Positions 34,405 to 43,578 of a stretch of 64,000 bases of DNA are shown piece by piece. Both the position numbers and the translations under genes were made by a program. The notes beneath the pieces are model-generated. The model searched no databases, was not told the DNA's origin, and was given only the letters and a program-made list of their open reading frames with translations. Numbering within the stretch: the first letter of the stretch is position 1; the number at the start of each line of letters is the position of its first letter. The DNA lies in assembly GCA_023421135.1 (NCBI GenBank), contig JAEZUG010000072.1, positions 11,795 to 75,794 of the forward strand. Reading direction: 5' to 3'. The DNA is from Candidatus Cloacimonadota bacterium. Its GTDB lineage: Bacteria; Cloacimonadota; Cloacimonadia; Cloacimonadales; Cloacimonadaceae.

Positions 34405-34433
34405 CAGACTCTCCGGGAGCCCTTTTTTGTCAA
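34405..34433 (-). promoter_or_regulatory. Possible SRP RNA promoter
   Basis: A perfect TTGACA (34428-34433, minus strand) lies at the right distance for a start at the predicted RNA 5' end near 34399. The -10 position reads AGTCTG, a poor match. Confidence 0.4.
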
Positions 34434-34444
34434 ACTGATTTTGC

Positions 34445-35455
34445 TCAGGTATTCTTGGGCTTCACTCTCTGGACAATTCCCTCTCCACAGTTGTTACAGA
34501 TTCGGAGGCTGGGTCTGTCTTGCAAGACTTGCTCACGTATCCTGTTCATCCGGGAAGAAAACCACAGATCTTGGAAGCTTTTAGTGTTGATGTTGCCAAT
34601 GGGCAAGCTAAGGTCTTTATCGTAGCAGCAGATGGAGAATTCTCCATCATGGTTGATGACCGGTTGGGTCCACAGCCTGCGGCAGCGGTTCAGGATGCCA
34701 GTCTTTATCTCAAAACCTGAACCGGTAAGCTTGTATCTGCTGTATTTGGGGTTAACGGGTAAAAAGCTCCGATCAGCATTGTTGTAGATCTGCACGGTTT
34801 TATATTCCACTCGTCTTACACCCAGTTCTTTTGCCAGATCTTTCACTTGGGGAATCTCGTGTTCATTGTGCCGCATCATGATGAATTGCCAGACCAGCGC
34901 ATGCTTGAGAGAAGGTGTAGCCGCCATGGCTTTCAAATTACCCAGGGCTTTCTGATAATCACCATTTATCCGGTAACGATCGTAGGTCACCTCCGAGATG
35001 CCATCCATGGAGACAATCAGCTTCCCAATACCCAGCTTAGCCAACTGTGGCACATCCAAATCCAGAGAAGCATTTGTGGAGACAATTGTGAAGAGCTGTT
35101 TCTTATTGGCATAGTCCAGCATCTCGTAGAAATGTGGATTCAAGAAGGATTCTCCCTGATTCCAAAGCATCAGGATGCCGATCTTGTCGTAAACCTGATC
35201 CACAATACTTCTGAAGAGCTCAAGGCTCATCATGCCCCGATTGCGACTGAGACTACCATTACCGCTGGGACACATAGGGCATTTGAGATTGCAGATATTG
35301 GTGGGCTCTATCATCAGGCCCGGCGGGAAGTGGCTCAGAATAACTTTGTGTCTGGCTAGAGACTTGCGGTAGTCCAGCCATGATCCCAAGGCCTGCTTTG
35401 CTCTTTGATATCTGGCAAAGCAGGTTAATATGCGAAAGATTTCCTGGGGAGTCAA
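34445..35455 (-). CDS. Radical SAM protein with SPASM domain
   Basis: The radical-SAM core has CNLKCPMC (Cys55, Cys59, Cys62), then GEPFL-like GESFLNPHFYEML and the usual beta/alpha repeats. The C-terminal SPASM part (about 245-336) has cysteines in LNRCRRLW, ICCYD and CNNCGEG that would hold one or two extra clusters. Such enzymes modify peptides or cofactors, or act in glycan and lipid pathways. The gene begins 1 bp after the stop of the giant C25-PPAD gene, so co-expression is likely; no short substrate-peptide gene is recognisable nearby. The substrate is unknown. Confidence 0.9.
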   Translation of the reverse strand: MTPQEIFRILTCFARYQRAKQALGSWLDYRKSLARHKVILSHFPPGLMIEPTNICNLKCPMCPSGNGSLSRNRGMMSLELFRSIVDQVYDKIGILMLWNQGESFLNPHFYEMLDYANKKQLFTIVSTNASLDLDVPQLAKLGIGKLIVSMDGISEVTYDRYRINGDYQKALGNLKAMAATPSLKHALVWQFIMMRHNEHEIPQVKDLAKELGVRRVEYKTVQIYNNADRSFLPVNPKYSRYKLTGSGFEIKTGILNRCRRLWTQPVINHDGEFSICCYDKDLSLPIGNINTKSFQDLWFSSRMNRIREQVLQDRPSLRICNNCGEGIVQRVKPKNT

Positions 35456-35456
35456 T

Positions 35457-38400
35457 TCAGTTTGCCGTGGTTGAAGCTATTACTCTGAAGAACTTGGCAG
35501 AGTTGGCGCTGATACTCTGACACCAGACAGGAGACGTGGTGGAATCTATCCGATCAAAGCCTGTCTCCGGATTATCGGAGGCATAAATCCAGTAGAATTG
35601 TGCCCCTGGAATCGGATCCCAACTCAGGGTTATCATGTTACTACTTACATTCAGAGAAACGTTGGCTGGAGCTTCTAAAGCACCTGCCTGATTGATAACC
35701 AGCCTGAAAGGATCCATCCTGCCACAGAGGGGCATTGTGCTTCTTCTGCCAGTTGTGTCGTAAGCACTGATCATATAGAACAGAGTATCACCATAGCTTG
35801 CTGTAGGGATGAGGGAGGCATAGTTCAATCCGCTGAGCTGGTTCAGAGTCTGCTTTTGCCATATGCCTTGGGAACCGATCTTGTAGGCCACGTAGGTGGA
35901 ATCGGGAACTAGGGGATTGCTATGTCTGATCACGACAGGGAGATTGATGCTATTGTGCGATATCCACTCGGTAACAGGCGTATGGCTCACTGTGATCATC
36001 TGACTGTCAAAGATGGAATTTACCCGGCAATGGATGGCATCAGTACCTTCAAAACTGGTATAAGTATAGCCAGATACTTCATAGCCAGGCATTGCACTAC
36101 GGTATGCCTGCAAGGCTGCAGCATCTCCACTTGTGCCCATTTGAGGAACATAGATTCTGGTTCCGTTGATGTAGGCATTGCTATATGGTTCGTCATTGGG
36201 CGTATCAACCCGGAAAACACGATAGGGAGTTCCATAGCTGGAAACCTGGTTATTCCATAGAGATACGACGTTCTCAATAGCGGAATACTGCGCATGACTG
36301 GAAGGAACGCGCCGGATCATCACTTTATCCACATCGAGAAGTTTGGCCCAGCAATCAATATGATCGATGTAGGTATTGTTGGGGTCTTCATAAAGCCAAT
36401 AATCTGTGATTCCCAGATAGTTCTGCATCTGCTGATTGATCTGAGCCTGGGTCATGCTGCTGTTCTCCTCCAATACCAGGCTCGTACTCATTGCTTTGCC
36501 TTTTCCATCTGTCATGATATTTCCGCCAGTATGGGTTACCGCTAGATCATAGGTGGGGATGCCAAGGTAGTTTGCAATGATTTCTGGAACGGCATCATCG
36601 TTTGGCCGGGGGCGATTGTAGGGAAAATCTATTATCTTGAGAGCATCTTCCCCATCTTTGATAAACCAGGGACCATAATCCCGAGTCCAATAGGAATCTG
36701 TGATGGCAGTTATATAGCGAACATTGGACGTATTCACACCGTTTGCTGTCAGACTTGAAGTGCAATTGCTTTGACTAGCGGCAGAACATAAGATATATAG
36801 CAACTTATCGGCTGCTAAATCCTGGATCATCGAAAATGGCAAGCCAAAGGGGTAGCGTATCAGGGCTCCCAGGGAGGGCTCCCATTCCGCTATAAATCTG
36901 GGTGAAGTGGGATATGAAGATTGAGCAGGCGTAACCGTTAGTGATATTGGTACATTAAGGCTTGGATTGCTTCCGGCATTTGAGCTGATCAGAATCGTGT
37001 CTGAATAGTTCCCCTCTATCATACCTGCACTGTTCAGGTTTACAGTAAGCTGCAATGATTCACCCGGAGTGATGGTGCCTGATGATGGAGTAACTGACCA
37101 CCAATCCGAGCTCAGAGTGGCACCCTGTGCTGTCAGGTATATCGTTCCATCTATAGTGTGAGGATTGGAACCATACTCATCTCCATTAATAGTCCAGGGT
37201 ATGGCAAGTGTCCCAAAAGCAGATTGGATCACACGGACATTCAGTGTCGAAGTAGCAGTCTGACCACCGGTAATGACTCCCCAGGAGCTATCTGTGAGAT
37301 TTACCCCAGTCCAAGTGAGAGTTACGCCGGTTCCAAAAGTAGGGCTCGGCGTGAGCTCATAGTCCCCCCCAGTCAAGTTGGTTACTGTGTTTAGAATCAC
37401 AGTAGAAGGAAGTTGCAGGCTGATAGATCTGACCCATTCCGCATCATCGCTGCCATTGTAAACTGAAATAACCCAATTCTGGTTCTGACCAGGTATATAA
37501 TCAATAGCAGAGCAAGTCACAGTAGAGCCAGTCAAGCTTCTTTCAGCATTTCTGGCTGGGGAGATAGGCTCACGGGATACAGACCAGATCAGGTTCTCAG
37601 CCCCTGTATTGTTGATTGAGAGGTTGGCACTACCATTTGAATCAGGCGCAAGACTTGCTGATATGCTGCTGGGATTAACGGATATTTCTGCTGTTTCTGC
37701 CGGGCTGACTAATACGAGCTTTAGGTTTGGTCTTGATGAAGAAACTGATCCACCTGTGAACACACTGGTTTGATCATATCCATCACTCCGAATATAACGG
37801 TAACCATTGGTTACTGAAGTGTATTGCACTTGGCCAGAATAAGAATAGGCTTCACTGAACAATCCATAGGCTGTGTCCACAACGATGTTATCGACCCCAT
37901 TCCACTGGAACGGAGTGCTTAGAATGTACATGTTCCAGCCAATATCAGAAGGCCGGTAGGAAGTGGATGACCAATACTGAGTAAGGCCGCTGGATATCCA
38001 TGAGCTAACATTCAACGCAGTCGTATGCCCCATTCTAATGATGAAGTTTGGCATAGTGACTAAGGGAAGGCCAGTGATATTGAATCCTATCTGGGTTATC
38101 GTTCGGGGACCAGTGATTCCTGCAGAGATAAGCTCGGCTGCAGTATAAACCATCTGACCATGTAAGCTCTTGTAGTAAACACTGATGGGAGATGCCTCTG
38201 TGACCCCAGTTGCTGTTGCCCCGGTTCCCAAGATAACTTCTGTCAGAATCATGCTGGTTGGAGTGGCATTAACAATCTGAGTGGGGTCTGATTCTCCACC
38301 ACTATATACGGCTTTCAGATAGTAGGTATAGGTAGTTTCGTTTAACACATTGCCATCGGTGTAAGTAAGCGCTGTAACCGAAGTAAGCAAGCTTCCATTG

Positions 38401-41400
38401 CGGAAGACCTTGTATCCGGTTGGGCTGCCACTGAGAGGGGCTTCCCAATTCAGACTCACAATACCATTTCCTCCCGCTGCAGTCAAATTCTGGGGAGGAT
38501 TGAAGCTGCTGGGTGAGGTTGAAGCCGGGAAGATTATCCTGTCTATCCAGGCGCAATCGCTTCCATTGGAATCGATGCTATCCTTGCTGTACTCCCACTT
38601 CAAGACCCTTGTGCCAGCGGAGAGGGTGTAATTTGCCTGAGTCCAACCAACTGTGCCAGACCATTGACCTTGCTGCGCACCATCTATGTAGAACTTCAGA
38701 TAGTCATATCCTGATTCAGAGGATACCTTGTACCAGAATGTGAGGTTACCGCTTGCAGCTAGAATGCGCGTTGTTTGCATTGAAGAGCTCTGACTATGGA
38801 TAATGGTCCCACTTTTAGCTGAACGGCTGCCATCGTAAGCATCTGTTCCATCTATCGTCCAGGCCAGTGTTCCCCCCATCACCCATTGGTAGCTGTTGAA
38901 GCCGGCAGATTCAAAATCTTCCAGAATAAGGCCAATATATACGTTTTCATTGCTTGCGTCTGAATAAGATCCTGCTGTTGCACTTACATTCAGAGTAACT
39001 AAAGAGCCGATGCTGATATCGGCTGAAGCTGACAGACTGAAGCTGAGAAGAGTGCTTCCTCCTGCTGCAAGGGGATTAAAGCTTGATGTCCCACTGATGA
39101 TAGTAAGGCTTGGATCACTGCACTCGAGGCTTGAACTGCCAGATAATGATGTCGCTGCACCAACATTGCTCAGTCCAACAGTTACCATCACGGTTTCACC
39201 TGGATCCAGCCTGCCATTGTTATTCCCACTTGAGTCATTGATGGTCAGGCTACCCAGGGTGAGATCCGGAGCTCCAAAGACTTGAGTGAAATTGTGTACC
39301 CAAGAGGTAGAACTGCTGGTCATAGTGATAGTAAAGCTGGCATTCAACTGATCGGTGATATTAGCTGCAACATTGAAGCTGAATGCGTTTGTCCGGGTAA
39401 CGGTAACACCCGCTGCCAAGGTTGAGATTGTCTCCGTGGCGTCTGTGATGGTAATTCCCGGAGTACTGCAGCTCAAAGTAGCCGTGATATTGGAGGCAGC
39501 GGCAGTACCGGTGTTCTTAAAGCCTGTTGAAAATCTCCCTGTTTCATTATACTCAGCCAGATTGTTGTTGCTATCGCTAAAACTATTGCTGACCACACTA
39601 AGATATGGTCCGTCTCCGGGGATCTGCTGGATACTACCTATATATGTGACTCTATTGAAGGCGGTTACGGTCAGCGTATAGGTCACTGTTCCCGAAGGAG
39701 GGCTAAGGAGGGTTAGCGTTGCTGTTCCCGTACTGTTGGCTATGGCTTTGGCAATGATTGTGTTGTTATACGATAGAGCTACCAGCGCATTTGCGACTCC
39801 GGTGTTGATTGATAGATTGGTTGTGCCAATGGTAAATTGGCTTGGATGAGATACTGTCATAATTTGAGGTGTCTTCGTCCTGATAGTTAAGGCGGCATCT
39901 CCAAATATATGCCAGGTCTTAAACATGTTTACACCATCTGAACCGGATGTATTCCCATAAGTATCCATCATTTTACAGGAAGCATTGTAATACAAACCTC
40001 CAGTAGTTGTCTTACTTTGTGCCACCAGCAAGTCGGTAAATTCATCCTGGGCATGCATGGGAGAATTCCAGGATTGATTGATAGTACTAGCGTATATGGC
40101 TACTGCTCCCCCAGTGGCATTACGCATCCAAGCTTCAGCAAAGCAGGTTTGAGAAACGAAGTTCCCATTTACGCAGGCCACATCCATGATAAAGGGGGTT
40201 TTGTTGCCATTTGTGAGTGCAGAGGCATTAGTATTACTAAAACCAGTTGTTACCCATGATGTATCTGAGCCATGACCTACATAGTTAATGAAACCGCGGC
40301 CTGCATTCACGTTAGTTGTGACAGTCGAAGCAGAAGCACCCGGATCGTAGATTTGATCCACCGAGCTATATCCGTAGTTGAGTAGATCGGTACGTATCAG
40401 ATTCATGTGAGTGATGTCAGACTCACCATTATCTCCCTGGCTACCTCCCCCCTCTGCTGAAGCAATGCCCAAAGCGCGACTGAGCCACGTATCAGCGGTT
40501 GTCAAATCTCTTTCATAGACAATGGCTTTATTGATCTGAGCAGTTAACTGGGTGGTATTCTCAGCAGAAAAACGTCCAATGAAGATATCGGGATAATTAT
40601 CGCTTCCCGCCACCAATGAGAAAGTCGGATCTGAACCACCCCCTCCGGAACTGAGGCTGGGTATCTGAGGAGCGTCTCCAACCAACTGAACATAAGCTAA
40701 GCTGGGGTCCGCATTGTAGCGAGTTTGGATGTAAGTCTGAAGCTGAGCTGCAGTGGTTCCAATACTGGACCATTGTACCAGTTCTGTATCGATACCTTTT
40801 TGTCTCTTCCAGTTTACATAAGGAACGATTGTAGTCATGTAGTTCGTATGACAGATCACCAGCAGTTTTCCGAAACTATCACTAACAGGAGTGTATCTTT
40901 GAGAGTTCCAGTTTACAAAGTGGGTTTCATAGATTGGCAGGAAGTCTCTGGTGATATCTGAACTTTCTCTGGTGAGAGCATTCCTGTCATCTGTCCCTAT
41001 TGTCGAGATTCTGATTTTATATGATGTGTAAACCCGGAGTATCCCTGCAACAGGATTGTAGGCAATGGGGTTTGTCTGAACCGTGATACCTCTGAAATCT
41101 CTCAGTATATAGGGTTCGCCAAGAGATGCGACAAGCTCCGGATAGAAAGCATCCCGATTGTAGGTGTCAGAAAACGTGTACGGCACTAACTCGGGCGCTT
41201 GATCTCTGGTGATGACACCTTTTGATGGTGCAATAGAGAGATCCAGATCCTCCCACTGAAGATCATATACTTCGATATTAGCTGCCGAGGAAGATGGAAT
41301 AATAATGCTGCGGTTGAATACAGGTAGTTCTGGCTTGCCTTTGTCCTGGCGGACTCCTTCTCTGGGAAGTGAGATCTGGTACCACAGACGACTTCCGATC

Positions 41401-41564
41401 ATTGTCTTGCGAGCATCAAAGCTCCCAACCTTGAATTCAAGGATAGTCTCAGTAGGGCTGGAGCTTAATACAGTTACATCATTCTGTCCATCACCCAGGA
41501 GTATGGGTTCTGCTAGCAGTAATAACGGTAAGATCAGGAGAATAATCGATAGATACCATTTCAC
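35457..41564 (-). CDS. Giant secreted gingipain (C25) - peptidylarginine deiminase (PPAD-type) fusion
   Basis: 2035 residues. Order: signal peptide (1-18); C25 propeptide-like region (25-215); caspase-like gingipain domain (230-560) with His431 in YVGHGSDTSW and Cys464 in DVACVNGNF; Ig-like module (565-645); two CARDB-like modules (650-875); cleaved-adhesin-type jelly roll (880-1013); fibronectin III (1020-1102); beta modules (1105-1545); Porphyromonas-type deiminase (1552-1870); and final Ig and FnIII modules (1872-2035). The deiminase keeps Trp1626, Asp1629, Arg1651, Arg1653, Tyr1732, His1735, Asp1737, Asn1796 and Cys1846. It should cut proteins outside the cell and convert C-terminal arginine to citrulline plus ammonia. 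No FlgD-like sorting domain is seen. It lies 24 bp after ffh. Confidence 0.92.
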   Translation of the reverse strand: MKWYLSIILLILPLLLLAEPILLGDGQNDVTVLSSSPTETILEFKVGSFDARKTMIGSRLWYQISLPREGVRQDKGKPELPVFNRSIIIPSSSAANIEVYDLQWEDLDLSIAPSKGVITRDQAPELVPYTFSDTYNRDAFYPELVASLGEPYILRDFRGITVQTNPIAYNPVAGILRVYTSYKIRISTIGTDDRNALTRESSDITRDFLPIYETHFVNWNSQRYTPVSDSFGKLLVICHTNYMTTIVPYVNWKRQKGIDTELVQWSSIGTTAAQLQTYIQTRYNADPSLAYVQLVGDAPQIPSLSSGGGGSDPTFSLVAGSDNYPDIFIGRFSAENTTQLTAQINKAIVYERDLTTADTWLSRALGIASAEGGGSQGDNGESDITHMNLIRTDLLNYGYSSVDQIYDPGASASTVTTNVNAGRGFINYVGHGSDTSWVTTGFSNTNASALTNGNKTPFIMDVACVNGNFVSQTCFAEAWMRNATGGAVAIYASTINQSWNSPMHAQDEFTDLLVAQSKTTTGGLYYNASCKMMDTYGNTSGSDGVNMFKTWHIFGDAALTIRTKTPQIMTVSHPSQFTIGTTNLSINTGVANALVALSYNNTIIAKAIANSTGTATLTLLSPPSGTVTYTLTVTAFNRVTYIGSIQQIPGDGPYLSVVSNSFSDSNNNLAEYNETGRFSTGFKNTGTAAASNITATLSCSTPGITITDATETISTLAAGVTVTRTNAFSFNVAANITDQLNASFTITMTSSSTSWVHNFTQVFGAPDLTLGSLTINDSSGNNNGRLDPGETVMVTVGLSNVGAATSLSGSSSLECSDPSLTIISGTSSFNPLAAGGSTLLSFSLSASADISIGSLVTLNVSATAGSYSDASNENVYIGLILEDFESAGFNSYQWVMGGTLAWTIDGTDAYDGSRSAKSGTIIHSQSSSMQTTRILAASGNLTFWYKVSSESGYDYLKFYIDGAQQGQWSGTVGWTQANYTLSAGTRVLKWEYSKDSIDSNGSDCAWIDRIIFPASTSPSSFNPPQNLTAAGGNGIVSLNWEAPLSGSPTGYKVFRNGSLLTSVTALTYTDGNVLNETTYTYYLKAVYSGGESDPTQIVNATPTSMILTEVILGTGATATGVTEASPISVYYKSLHGQMVYTAAELISAGITGPRTITQIGFNITGLPLVTMPNFIIRMGHTTALNVSSWISSGLTQYWSSTSYRPSDIGWNMYILSTPFQWNGVDNIVVDTAYGLFSEAYSYSGQVQYTSVTNGYRYIRSDGYDQTSVFTGGSVSSSRPNLKLVLVSPAETAEISVNPSSISASLAPDSNGSANLSINNTGAENLIWSVSREPISPARNAERSLTGSTVTCSAIDYIPGQNQNWVISVYNGSDDAEWVRSISLQLPSTVILNTVTNLTGGDYELTPSPTFGTGVTLTWTGVNLTDSSWGVITGGQTATSTLNVRVIQSAFGTLAIPWTINGDEYGSNPHTIDGTIYLTAQGATLSSDWWSVTPSSGTITPGESLQLTVNLNSAGMIEGNYSDTILISSNAGSNPSLNVPISLTVTPAQSSYPTSPRFIAEWEPSLGALIRYPFGLPFSMIQDLAADKLLYILCSAASQSNCTSSLTANGVNTSNVRYITAITDSYWTRDYGPWFIKDGEDALKIIDFPYNRPRPNDDAVPEIIANYLGIPTYDLAVTHTGGNIMTDGKGKAMSTSLVLEENSSMTQAQINQQMQNYLGITDYWLYEDPNNTYIDHIDCWAKLLDVDKVMIRRVPSSHAQYSAIENVVSLWNNQVSSYGTPYRVFRVDTPNDEPYSNAYINGTRIYVPQMGTSGDAAALQAYRSAMPGYEVSGYTYTSFEGTDAIHCRVNSIFDSQMITVSHTPVTEWISHNSINLPVVIRHSNPLVPDSTYVAYKIGSQGIWQKQTLNQLSGLNYASLIPTASYGDTLFYMISAYDTTGRRSTMPLCGRMDPFRLVINQAGALEAPANVSLNVSSNMITLSWDPIPGAQFYWIYASDNPETGFDRIDSTTSPVWCQSISANSAKFFRVIASTTAN

Positions 41565-41588
41565 ATTCTACCTCAGTAATACTGCGCT

Positions 41589-42914
41589 CTATTCGAGCGG
41601 GAAGTCCGGCATACCCTTCATACCTTTTCCGGTGGAAAAACGTTTCATCATCTTCTTCATGTCTTCAAACTGGCGCAGGAGACGATTAATCTCCATTACT
41701 GGTCTTCCGCATCCTTTGGAAATCCGCAGGCGTCTGGAACCATTGAGAATGGAAGGATTTTCACGTTCTTTATCTGTCATGGATTGGATAATTGCTTCTA
41801 CGTGTTTAAGCGCATTATCATCAATTTTAAGATCAGCAGGAAGCTTGTTACCGAGCCCCGGTATCATCCTGATGATGGAATCCAGCGGTCCCATTTTCTT
41901 GATGCTTTGAAGCTGCTTGAGGAAGTCGTTGAACGTGAATTGATTCTTAAGCAGCTTCTTTGTAAGTTTAGCCTCAGCTTCTGCATCCAGGGCTTCTTCG
42001 GCTCTCTCAATCAATGAAAGCACATCTCCCATACCCAGAATTCTGGAAGCCATTCGATCAGGATAGAAGACTTCCAGATCGCTTACTTTCTCTCCGGTTC
42101 CGACAAATGCCACGGGACTTCCGGTGATTGCTTTGATAGACAGTGCTGCACCGCCACGTGCATCACCATCTAGCTTGGTTAAAATAACTGCGTCAAACTG
42201 GAGCTTATCATGGAATTCTTTTGCAACTGTAACCGCATCCTGTCCGGTCATAGAATCAGCCACAAAGAAGATGTAATCAGGCTTAATATGAGTCTTGAGG
42301 CGTTGGACCTCATCCATCATCTCTGTATCTATATGCAAGCGTCCAGCCGTATCGAAGATGAGTAGATTGGTCATGTCCTGATAAGCTTCCTTGAGAGCAA
42401 GATCAGCTATCTTGATAACATCTGTACCATCGTCTGAGACTACTGGAATATCAATCTGTTTCCCTAAGCTTCTAAGTTGATCTATGGCTGCGGGACGGTA
42501 CACATCACAGGCTACCATCATGGGTTTGATACCTTTCTTGCGGTAGAGAGATGCCAGTTTTGCGCAAGCAGTAGTCTTGCCTGAACCCTGCAAGCCAACC
42601 AGCAATACTTTTGTAAGCTTGTTGTTATAGGTCTTTAGCTCAAAGTTTTCTGTATCCATCAGGTCTATCAGTTGCTCGTGAACTATCTTCACAACCTGTT
42701 GCCCCGGAGAGAGTGACTTCATCACTTCCTGTCCCAAAGCTCGTTTTTCTACTTCAGCGACAAAGTTCTTCACAATACGATAGTTTACATCCGCTTCTAG
42801 CAGAGCAAGCCGTATCTCGCGCATGGAGTCTTTTATATTTTGTTCTGTTAGGTATCCCTTACCCTTGAGATTACGAAAAACCTTATCCAGTTTCTCAGAT
42901 AAACTGCTAAACAT
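41589..42914 (-). CDS. ffh: Signal recognition particle protein Ffh
   Basis: Ffh binds SRP RNA and signal sequences and delivers ribosomes to FtsY. N domain (1-90), G domain with GLQGSGKTT (107-115), DTAGRLHID and TKLDGDARGGAALS, and a methionine-rich M domain (about 300-441) ending RRLRISKGCGRPVMEIN and MKKMMKRF. The SRP-RNA-binding signature usually reads SGSG; here KGCGRP is a mild variation. Length (441) is normal. rpe lies 10 bp upstream and the giant C25-PPAD gene 24 bp downstream. Confidence 0.97.
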   Translation of the reverse strand: MFSSLSEKLDKVFRNLKGKGYLTEQNIKDSMREIRLALLEADVNYRIVKNFVAEVEKRALGQEVMKSLSPGQQVVKIVHEQLIDLMDTENFELKTYNNKLTKVLLVGLQGSGKTTACAKLASLYRKKGIKPMMVACDVYRPAAIDQLRSLGKQIDIPVVSDDGTDVIKIADLALKEAYQDMTNLLIFDTAGRLHIDTEMMDEVQRLKTHIKPDYIFFVADSMTGQDAVTVAKEFHDKLQFDAVILTKLDGDARGGAALSIKAITGSPVAFVGTGEKVSDLEVFYPDRMASRILGMGDVLSLIERAEEALDAEAEAKLTKKLLKNQFTFNDFLKQLQSIKKMGPLDSIIRMIPGLGNKLPADLKIDDNALKHVEAIIQSMTDKERENPSILNGSRRLRISKGCGRPVMEINRLLRQFEDMKKMMKRFSTGKGMKGMPDFPLE

Positions 42915-42924
42915 ATATCAATCC

Positions 42925-43578
42925 TTATAGTTGTTTCAGTTGCCCAATGGCCTTACCATAGTCAGATTTTGAGAAAACGTACGAGGCAGAAACCAGGATA
43001 TCAGCACCTGCTTCGATGATACTCTGTGCGTTATCAGCGGTTACTCCTCCGTCTACCTCTATCATGGTACTTAGTTTTCTACGGATTATCAGCTCTTTGA
43101 GACGACGTATCTTATCTAGTGAAGACGAGATGAAAGCCTGCCCCGAGTACCCAGGATTTACACTCATGATTAGTACAAAACCCAGCTCAGGAAGTATTTC
43201 CTCCAAGCTGGATAATGGCGTGGCTGGGTTTAAGGCTATTCCAGCCTTCATCCCCAGGGATTTTATCTTCTGTACCAAACGGTGCGAGTGGAACACCGTT
43301 TCCTGATGGAATGAAAAATAGCTCACGCCTAGCTCGGCAAATTTCTCCACATAAGCATCCGGGTTACGAACCATAAGATGCGCGTCCAGAGATAGATTGG
43401 AAAGCTTGGATACTGCTTGCAATACAGGAAGGCCAAAACTGAGATTTGGCACAAAGTGTCCATCCATAATATCCAGATGCAGGAGATCTGCTCCGGAAGT
43501 GTTTAAAGCCTGAACCTCCTGGCCCAGCTTTGAAAAATCAGCAGAGAGCACTGATACAGCAACCAAGGGTGACTTCAT
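42925..43578 (-). CDS. rpe: Ribulose-phosphate 3-epimerase
   Basis: Rpe interconverts ribulose 5-phosphate and xylulose 5-phosphate in the pentose-phosphate pathway. The 217-residue TIM barrel shows SVLSADFSKLGQEV, the metal ligands in LHLDIMDGHFVPN and DAHLMVRNP, MSVNPGYSGQAF, and IEVDGGVTADNA with the last aspartate. All catalytic residues appear present. The start overlaps the stop of the DciA-like gene by 4 bp. Confidence 0.96.
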   Translation of the reverse strand: MKSPLVAVSVLSADFSKLGQEVQALNTSGADLLHLDIMDGHFVPNLSFGLPVLQAVSKLSNLSLDAHLMVRNPDAYVEKFAELGVSYFSFHQETVFHSHRLVQKIKSLGMKAGIALNPATPLSSLEEILPELGFVLIMSVNPGYSGQAFISSSLDKIRRLKELIIRRKLSTMIEVDGGVTADNAQSIIEAGADILVSASYVFSKSDYGKAIGQLKQL

